Below are positions 45,222 to 54,600 of a stretch of DNA of 64,000 nucleotides, one piece after another. The DNA is taken from the NCBI GenBank assembly GCA_015075185.1, contig JABTUW010000003.1:124001-188000 (forward strand). The letters run 5' to 3'. How positions within the stretch are numbered: position 1 is the first letter of the stretch; each line of letters starts with the position of its first letter. The notes under the pieces were generated by a model. That model searched no databases and was not told the origin of the DNA. It saw only the letters and a program-made list of their open reading frames with translations. Made by a program: the position numbers and the translations under genes. The DNA is from Anaerolineales bacterium (GTDB taxonomy: Bacteria; Chloroflexota; Anaerolineae; 4572-78; J111).

Positions 45222-45508
45222 AAATCGAGGTAGACCTGGGTCCACGGCCCAACGCGAACGTTGGTATAAAGCCGTTGGTGAGTCCAGGGGTGGTCGCGGT
45301 GGCGAAATTGATGCACCCATTCCCACTCGTGAGTGTGAATATTTTGGGTGTACCAGGTCCCCATATACTGCCACACTTCACCCGTCTCCGAGCTGGACGC
45401 ATCTGGCCCGCCGGCTAAAGAGTTCCAGGCTCGCTCCAGGTCTGGATAGCCAGGCCAAAAGAATTGGCTTGGTTTATAGGACACATCGAACTGATACGGT
45501 TTACTCAT
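45050..45508 (-). CDS. Aromatic-rich accessory protein overlapping the chaperone gene
   Basis: 152 residues, AAAGGAGA before ATG 45508. The first ~95 residues (KPYQFDVSYKPSQFFWPG, WYTQNIHTHEWEWVHQF) are rich in W, Y and H and look like true protein; the last ~55 are the antisense of the chaperone frame and are low in information. Probably a moron whose own stop was lost by insertion next to the chaperone gene. Confidence 0.5.
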   Translation of the reverse strand: MSKPYQFDVSYKPSQFFWPGYPDLERAWNSLAGGPDASSSETGEVWQYMGTWYTQNIHTHEWEWVHQFRHRDHPWTHQRLYTNVRVGPWTQVYLDFQFWTALALANASCAWRLISASLRRSASAWAASSSMIRKHNSRMWGWSIRLPGKGRQ

Positions 45509-45522
45509 AGCTGTCTCCTTTA

Positions 45523-45550
45523 GCCCTCTCCAGAGGGCTTTGTTTTTCTA
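45523..45550 (+). terminator. Terminator between chaperone and tape measure genes
   Basis: AGCCCTCT-CC-AGAGGGCT followed by TTGTTTTTCT. Confidence 0.65.
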
Positions 45551-45572
45551 AATTGGCTTGGGATTCTGTGGC

Positions 45573-45591
45573 CTTTCAGCCGTTTTTATAG
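45573..45591 (+). promoter_or_regulatory. Late motif copy 4 before tape measure
   Basis: CTTTCAG-CCG-TTTTT followed by ATAG, 42 bases before the tape measure start. Confidence 0.35.
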
Positions 45592-45632
45592 TTTGCTGGA
45601 AGCTGGACAACTCTCGCTTAAAGGACTTGCCT

Positions 45633-48600
45633 ATGCCTTCCCTCAAAGACTGGCTCACCAACGACTCGGATACGCCTCCACCTTTCAGCCTCGACGCCGA
45701 AGATGTCAGCGTGGACCGGCGGCAGATGCGCTCCTTGCTGCCCAGCCAGGCCGCGCCGGAAGCCAAGACGGTCCAGGAGTTGACCCCGCTCCAACTGGCC
45801 CGGGCCTACGAGCGCAGCGGCAACAGCCCGCGTCAGATCCACCGGCTCATTAAGAGCGGCGTTAGCCTGCCCCGCCTGGCCAACAACGCCCTCGGCATGC
45901 CGCCGGAGACGGTGCGCGGCATCTACCAGCGTGAGGAAGCCCTGCGCCTGCAGCGGCGCGGCCTGAGCTTTTCCCAAATTGGGGAAAAATTAGGCGTCTC
46001 CGAAGCCGAAGCGCGCATGACCTTCGCCCGCGGCCACGTCCAGCATTTTGGGGCCAGCCCGGCCGTACAGTACGGTCTCGCCTCTGCGGGCGACAGTCCC
46101 AAGAGGCGCCAACCCTTTCCCGCCGGCGTCTTTCAGCAGCCAACTTACCTCAGCGAAACCAACCGCGACAGTGCCTCGATCAACAACGTCCTGGACCGGC
46201 TGCGCCAGCAGCTCGGCCCGCAGGGCTTCCAGGTGGAAACCACCTTTGAAGCCGATGCGCTCGGCGGCCGCCACGTGGTCAGGGTCAAAAAGGACAATGA
46301 ATATATCGGCCAGCCCTTCCGGCTGACGGCCACGCCCAGCGGCGTCCCCCTGATCTCCAAAACCGGCAAGTCAGCCGGCGGCTACCGCCTGACCTACCAG
46401 GGCCAGGGGATTTCCCTCGATACGCGCCTGGCCCGGGCGGTGCAGCAAATGGCCGCCAACCACCAGGCCCAGAAGTCCAGCCGCCCCTCGGACGAGTATG
46501 CCCCGCCGAGCTGGGACGAACCGGAGCCGAGCTATAGCGACGATCCCGGGGTGAGCGATATGTTCGGCGACGAGGAAGGCTACGTGCCGGAGCTGCCGGC
46601 CTGGATGAAAGACGAACCGGGCCAGATCCCGACCCCCCGTGAACTACCGGGAGCAGGCGGCCCGGCCGGCAGCGCCAAAGGCAAGCTCAACGTCCTGGAC
46701 CTGCTCGACGTCAGCAATAAAGAGAACAAGCCCATGTGGCGACAGATCAACGCCGGCGACTATTTGCGCATGTCCCGCGCCGGCCAGTTCCGCGAGGAAA
46801 ATTCCGAGGGCATCGTCAAGAACAAAAATACCCAGTGGGATTATCCCGATAACCTGCCCGCCTTTTACGAGCCGGCCCAGGATCAGTACCTGCGGAGAGA
46901 GGATGTCCGGCATTTAACGCCGGTCGTCAGCAAAGGCACGATTTATCCGCTGGAGGCGCGCAACTTCATCGCCGGCAACATCGAGTTCGACGAGGTGCTG
47001 GCCGGGATGACCTACTCCCGCCAGTGGGGCAGCCAGAAAACGATGGGTAAGCAGATGAAGCGCGATGAGCTATCGCTGACCCGCAAATACTGGCAGGCCG
47101 GCCCGGCTCTCGGCGTGGCCTATCCCGAAGCGCCGCAGCACATCCTGGGCCAGCGGGCGACCGAACCGGAAATGGCCCACATCGCCAAAGCCTTCATTCT
47201 GGACAAAGGCGGGATCATCCCCGAAGGGCAGATGTGGAAAGACACCAGTTACGCGCCCTGGATTTTTGGCTCGTTCGAGCAGGACCCCGAAAAATATGAG
47301 CTGCGCTTCGACCCCAACTATTCGGAGGAGGAAGTGCTCAGAGCGGCCGGGCTGCTCGGTCCGGACGGCAAGTTCAAACCGCGCCTGCTCAAGCAGGGCC
47401 GCGGCAAGGTCAGCGCGCCCAATGGCTTCAGCAAGGATATCCTGCGCAACAACGAGGCCGGGGTCGTCAACGGCTACGAGATCGTGGACACGATGAACGA
47501 GCGCGGCGATCCGGTTAAGGCGCTGCGGCTCAAGGGCTATTTCGGCAACCGGCCCAACGTCGTCTCCGCCATGAAACTGGAGGGCTGGAAGAATCTGGCC
47601 CAGGACAAAAACATTCGCCGCGATATGGGCCTGGACTACGACCTGATCATGGCCAAGCCCTCCGATTCGGTCGTCGCCAATATCTCGATGCTCAACGCCC
47701 TGCCGCGCCAGGAATTTGAAGGCTTGTGGCGCGAGGTGCATGGCGACCGGCCGGCCCCGACCCGCACCGGCTCGATGGCCGATGTCGAGGGCCTGGCCAA
47801 AGTGTGGCAGCTCTACCAGGAGCGCAACCGGCGCACCGAGATCCTGCCCGGGCGGGTCTTTGACGCCGACACCCTGCAAAACTACCTCAAGGCCGGGATC
47901 ATCAAGGACGGCAAGTACGAGGAAGTGGCCCCCTTATTTGAGGGCGCGGAGACGATGTATAAGGCCGATCTAATCGCTACCGGCTACATGGCCCCCGTGC
48001 GCGCCCGTTTCATCACCGACGTGACCAAGCTCGGCCGGGGCAACCTGTCCAACGAAATCCTGCGCTCGGTCGAACAAAATTTCAGCGGCCTGGGCGAGCA
48101 TTTGCGCGACCTGGGTTACGAGGGCCGCGATATCTACAACACCCTCTACGAAATGCACCGGCTCAACACCAAGCCCGGCTTCGGCGAATACGGTTCGCCG
48201 GTGGTGGATTTGATCGGCGACCTGACCGGCAATAAGGACGTCATGGCCGCGACCCAATCCCTTTACCGGCAGAAGCTGGCCGAAATCATGCCGGCCTCGA
48301 TGCAGGGCATGGCCGAACAGGATTACAGCGAGGAGCAGCTCAAAGCCTTCAAGAAGCTCAAGAGCGAAGCCGGCTCGCAGGCGATCCGCAGTTATTACAA
48401 CGACGCCCTTGGCACCGATTCGTACATCTTCAAAATGGGCCTGAATAATAAAGAATCCGCTTACATGGTCAACCCCGACCTGGTGGAACGCTTCGGCTAC
48501 ATTGACGAGGAGACCAACGAAAAGCTGAGCGACCTCAAAAACGAAGCCGATTACCAGCTCAAGCGCATCTGGGAAGCGGTCCAGGAGAACAACCCGGGCC

Positions 48601-51600
48601 GGCTCAAGGGCCTGACCAACTGGCTGCTCAAGAAGAAAATGCCCGGCGTCATCGCCAACCAGGCCGAACTTTTACGCTCGGCCGGCGCGCGCAAGCGCTG
48701 GTTTGGGACCTCGGACCGCTCGATCCGGACCCACGTCCACGCCTCCGATTATTCGCTGCCGCGCAACGCGATGGCCATGAACTGGGACGACATCTTCCAG
48801 ATCACCGGGCTGAAACGCACCAAGTCCAACCGGGCCTATCTCAACAAACTCTCCAAAGCCGGCAACCTGCCCTTTAGCGGCATCCGTAACCCGGCCTCGG
48901 ACCCGATTGCCCAGACCGGGACCATCCTCAATCTGCTCACGCCGGACCTGCTCAAAGCGGCCGGGCTGGACATTCCGCTAACCGGCCACCCGGTCATCTT
49001 CCACCCGCACCACGTCCAGAGCCAGGGCGGCGACAATGACAGCGACCAGTCCCAGGTCTACATGGTCATGAAAAAGATGGCCGGCGAGCTGGTCAATACG
49101 TTTGGTCTGAAGCCAAGCGACCCCGGCGAGATCACCGGCCGCGCCCAGCGCCACGCCGCCGGCGAGTACACCGATGCCGTGGACAAGCTGAACGTCACGC
49201 CGGAAAAGGCCCGGCGCAACTTATTAGGCTTCGATCCGAGCAAAGGCGACATGGTGCTGGACGGGACCAGCCCGACCGGCCAGGAGTGGAGCGATGGCAC
49301 GTTGACCGATTACCGGCTCAACTCGCGCCAGATCGGCCAGGCGTACAACGTCCCGGTCCGCGTCGCCCTCACCCTGACCCAAAATCCGGAGGCCAAGAAA
49401 CGGGTCAGCGAATACGGTGGCTGGATGTACCAGAACCCGCTCGACAAAAAGAATTACGAACCTCATTCGCCGGAGGAGGACCTGTTCAGCTTCTTCACCA
49501 GCTTCAACGCCTTCACCGGCTCGTTTGCCGCTTCCCGCGGCGAGAATGAAAAAAGCGGCCTTTATTTCAGCTACCGCAAGAACCGGGGCTTTGAGAGCTA
49601 CGGCCAGTTCGGCGCGGCCGGGCTGCTGTCCATTCTCAAGCGGCTGACCGAAAAGCGGCAGGGGGTAAAGGCCCAGATGACCGAGGCCCAGATGGCGGCC
49701 ATGATCGCTTCCACCGGCGGCGACCTGGATCTGACCGAGGGCTTCGTCAAGAGCTGGAAGCTGCCGCGCTACGAGCAGCTCGACAGCGTGGCGATCAACA
49801 GCCTGAGCCTGAGCGACCCCCAGCGAAACGCCCTGCAAAAATTCGCCAGCGGCGACAGCCCGCTGGCCCAGATGATGCGCGGGAACGCGGTCCGCAACGC
49901 GATCAAGGCCAGCGCCAGGATGCAGCGCAAACTGCAGAGCGACATGCTCGACCCGGCCAAACGCGAGACAGCCGAGAGCGGCAAGTTCAAGGCCGACCTG
50001 AAAGAGTACATGAACGTCATGCAGAACGACATGTACAACCGGGGCCGGGGCGTCGGCTCGGACGAGTTCAAACGAGACTACGAGGCCATGCTGGCCAAGC
50101 TCGGCCTCGATAAAGCCAGCAATAACTTCTTTACCCTGCTCGAACCGGGCAGCAAAAAGAAGGACCCCGGCGAGTTCTATAGCTGGTCCACGGAAAAACA
50201 GAACCTGTTTTACAAGATGGCCGGGAAACTGTTCCAGAAGCACGTCACCGGCTACGGCTTCGACGCCAGGGGCAACTGGCGCAACCTCGATCCCAACGTT
50301 CCCCGCCAGAACGCCATGTTCAGCGACTGGTACGAAGATTACGACCGTATCCGCGACACGATGGCCGTCAACGCCCGCGAGCGGCAGGAGGGCGAGGATG
50401 TTGAGGTCGAGGGGTACGTCCCGACCCTGGACGAGCTGGCCGAGAGCCATGTCACCGGGCGGCTGGTCCGCGAAAAGTACAGCCGTAAGAAAAAGGCGCT
50501 GGGCGGCCTGTCCCGCCTCTTTGAACAGTACCAAACCGACAGCGGCTTAAACGGCTCCAGCCAGGTCAACGAAGATTTCGAGGCGTATGTGGCCGGGCGC
50601 AAACCCTGGACCAAACAGGAGCAGGAGATGCTGCGCCAGGCCGAACTGGGCCACGAAGAAGCGCGCCGGCTGCGCCGGCAGCGGTTAACCCGGGGCTACG
50701 AAGAACCCATGTACTTCGCCGAGGGCGGGGTGCTGGAGGGCGCGCGCCAGATCGGCCAAACCCGCGGCGGCCGTCCGATTGTGGCCGGCGAGCGCGGCCG
50801 CGAGTACGTCGTCCCCGAAGGCAAGACCAAAGATTTAGGCAACGGGCTGAAACTCTTTGACGAGGATGCGCTGGGGCCGGGCGCGCCCCCCTCCGGGGAC
50901 TTCCAAGGGTCGCCGGAAGGTTCAAAGCCGGTGCTGCTGGCTAAAGGCGGCATCATTGACTACCAGGCTTACGCTAACGCCCCTCAGAGCGATTATAAGA
51001 CGGCCATGCTTCAGGTAGCCCAGGAACTGAGCAAAGGGGGCTTCGCCGGCAGCCTGAGCGACGCTGAGCGGCTGGTAGGGGCTGCTCTCGAAGGCGACCT
51101 GCAAAAGATGATCGCCAATGCCCCCCAAAACGGCGGCAAGGGGCTGATGGCGACCGACATCAGCGGCCGGGTGACCGACCGCTTCGCCCAGGCGCTGGGT
51201 CCTGATCCGGCCGCCGCCGACCGTTCCAGGTGGAACGATTTCCTGGGCAATTACGGCCTCTCGGCTGATTTTCAACCGCTGGGGATTCGCTCCGGCGCGA
51301 TAGATGCCGCCACCCGCAAGAAGCTTGCCGCGGCCGGGGTCAGCCTGGCCGATTTCATGAGCCAGATCAACAGCCAGGTCGCCGGGAAATCCTTCTCCCA
51401 CACCAACTACGGCCACGTCTACGACGCCATTCCCGGCTGGGCGGCTTATTGGAGTGGGGGCAACCGGCCCGGGCCAACCGTCCCGACGACGCCGCTCTCG
51501 GCAGCCGGCGCGGCCACATTAGCCAGGCTATCGGCCCCTTCGTCAAGCCCTTCGACAAGCTCAGGAGGAGCCTCAGGAGGCGCAGGTACGCCGTCGCCTT

Positions 51601-54600
51601 CGGTCACCGCGCCGGTCGGGCCACCCACGCCGGTCACACCTAACCAGACCAGCCCCACAAACCCGCCGCGGGAAATCGTGACGGTCCCCAAACTCACCCC
51701 GCAAATGATGGGCGAGTTCCAGCATATTTTTGACAACCTCGGCCAGCTCCAGCACGTGGACGCCTACGACACCAATCCGGAGCAGCTTGCCCTGCTGAAA
51801 TTGGCCGGCCAGCGTGGGACGGACGTGTTCAAAATCGCCCAGCGCTCCAAGAACCTGCTCTACCAGGAGCAGCTTCAGAAGCTCTCTCAACTGGGCATCA
51901 ACCCCGCCCAGCAGAGCGAGTATACCCGCTTGATCAACACCTACGGCAGCGGCGATCCCGATCTACTCAACAACGAGCGCGGCTTTACCGACGCCGAAAA
52001 GCAGGACCTGCTCAATCAAATCTACGCTCAGAACCGGGGTGATAAGGTCGCCCAAAGAGCCGAGCGTTATCTGTTTGGCCGCATGGAGGAGCTGCACCGC
52101 AATGTCCGCGAGCGCGGCCTGTCCCTGACCGACACCCAGATGAAAGCCTGGGACAACTACGGCCTGGACTACCAGGGCATTGATCCGGAGCAGCTCCGGC
52201 TGGCCAAGGAATTTGACGCCTTCTTCCGCAGCGAGTTTCCCCAATTGGGGAACGCCTCGATCCCGTTATCCAACCAGCAGGGTGAACCAACCTACCTGGG
52301 CGGGGCGCACCCCAACTTCGACCCGGCTTTTATCGGCCAGGTCTTACCGCAGGCCCGGGCCGCCCGGCTTAAATACGAGCAGAGCGAACTGTTCAAGAAT
52401 CTGACGCCGGCAGCCGTGGCCGGGATGCGGCCCGACTTCGCCGATGTCCTGGACCGGGCGCCGATGGTCCCCTTCGCTCAGGAGCGGCTCAAACGGCAAG
52501 CCCAGCGGGAAAAGGAAGCGGTCCGCATGGGCCAGATTGACCAGCGCCTGGGCGACATCAAAGCCTGGCACAGCGCCGGCATGGGCGGGCGGGCTGATGC
52601 CTTCAGCGCCAATACGCAACCTTTCGACGACGCGGCTCAAATTAGCTTCCTGTCCAGCCAGCGCCAATCCGCTTACGAAGCGGCCGTGCCGCTTAAGAAG
52701 CGGTACGACGAAGCGATGAAACAGGGCGACCTGGGAACGGCGCAGCGCTTGTGGGACCAGATCGCGCCGCTCAACACCGTCATCGGCGAGCTGAAAGACG
52801 AAATCGGGACGCTGACGCCCTACGTCAAGGAACACGTCCAAACCCTCGACCAGCAGACGAGCGCCATGCGGGAGGATTTAAAGGAGCGTAAAGCCACCTA
52901 TAACGCCCTGGCTGGCAAAGAGAAGGAGCTGCAGAACGAGAAAATCAATCTCTCCGGCGCGGACCGGCTGGCCAAGGCGGCCGATATCGGCACGGTCCGC
53001 GGCGAGATGACCCGGGTCAACGCCGAAATCAAGGACCAGGCCCGGTTACTCGGCCGGCTCTCCTACGAGAAACAGACCTTAACCGACCTGACCCACGAAC
53101 CGCAGGGCCGTTCGATTACCGGCCTGGGCAAGCGGCCGGAGACTTACGGCCAGCAGGCCTGGAACGAACTCAAGCAGGGCTACAGCCCGCAGCGCCTGTT
53201 CTGGGAGTTTCAAAACATCCAACAGATGCAGTACATGGCCTTTATGCCCATGCTGCAAATGAGAAACCAATACCTGGGCGAGCAGGCGGCGCTTGGCCAG
53301 GCCAATTATGCTTTAGGCGCGGGGACGATGCCCCAGAGCGTTCTCTCGGCGCTGGCCAGCCAGGCCAATATGAGCCGGGCCTCGTCCGCTTTTGGGCAGG
53401 GCGTGGATAACTCCATCGCCATGACTGCCTGGAAGGGCCTGACCAACTACCTGGGCCGCAACGAGGGCGCGGGCGCGCTGCTCGGCTCGGTCGGCTTTGA
53501 CTTGACCTCCGGCCTGACGGCGGCGATGGGCCTGAAGATGGTCGGCGGCCCGGCAATCTCTGCCCTAAACAAATTGGCCGGGGGTCTGGGACCCGGCGCG
53601 GCTCCGCTGAGCGTCAGCACAATGGGTGCAGCCGCTCTGGGCGGCGGGGGACTGATAGCCGGCGGGTTGGGCCTGGGCCTGGGCGCGGGCATCTACCAGG
53701 CGATCCGGCCGGAAGGCAGCGCTTCCTTGCAGGAGTTTGCGACCGTGGGCGCGTATGGCCTGGGCGGCGTGGACGTGCGGGCCGAAGATGCGGCCACCCT
53801 GGGCCTGACCTACCTGACCCGGCGCGGCATGGAATGGTGGAATACCGGCCAGGCCAATTGGTGGAACCAAGAGAAGGCTGAGGCGGCGGGGACCGCTGTC
53901 GGCAAATACACCGGGGCCGTCACCGACCCCCTTCCGGTCTGGGTGACCAAGATGGAGTCAGAAGTCGCCAAACAGTTGGGTGTGAGCCAGGATCAACTGC
54001 CTTTCGACCGGACCGAGCTGGGCCAGATGGTCCAGATGGCCGCCGAGGATCAGGGCCTGACCAGGCAGCAAATTGAAAGCGGGGCCGGCGTGGCCGAGAA
54101 ACTGGCCGCCGAGATCGCCGACTCCTTCACCTCCGGCGTCTCGATGAACCAGCGCAGCGCCCTGCGCCAACGGGCGATTGATGTCTCCGGCTACGCGCCG
54201 GGAACCGAAGGCGCACGGATGATGAGCGAGTGGGTGCAGCAGGGTAGCCAGTTCGAGCGCCAGCAAAGACTCCAGGCGGCGGCGATGGTCCAGAATTTGG
54301 CCGATGAGATGGACTTCACCCCGCAGCAGCGCCGGGATATGAGCGAGAAGGTTTACGACCTGCTCGCCGGCGGCGTCAGCCAGGCTCAGGTCTCCCGCTC
54401 GATGCAGCAGCGGGCCATGAGCAATCAATTCACCTGGTCGGCCGCGGCCTACGCCTCCGGCAACGAGCACCTGGCCCTGATGGACCGGGATCAACCCTGG
54501 CTGCCGAAGAATCTAACCGCGCAATGGGCCGTAGAGGACCGGCGGCGGGCCGAAAATAACGCCCGCGAGCTGGGCGCGATGACCTTGGGCGCGAATGGCC

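Noticed and set aside
46020..46060. Sigma-like helix-turn-helix at the start of the tape measure protein as a transcription factor
   Set aside because: Only ~20 residues fit, and the coding bases coincide with a copy of palindrome R1; mentioned in the gene entry but not called as a domain.
49224..50534. Long open frame (436 codons) on the minus strand opposite the tape measure gene
   Set aside because: No ribosome site, low-complexity mirror composition, and it lies entirely opposite a well-supported gene; a product of GC-rich codon usage. The same holds for minus-strand frames at 39081-40181, 47070-47879, 29068-29565 and others.
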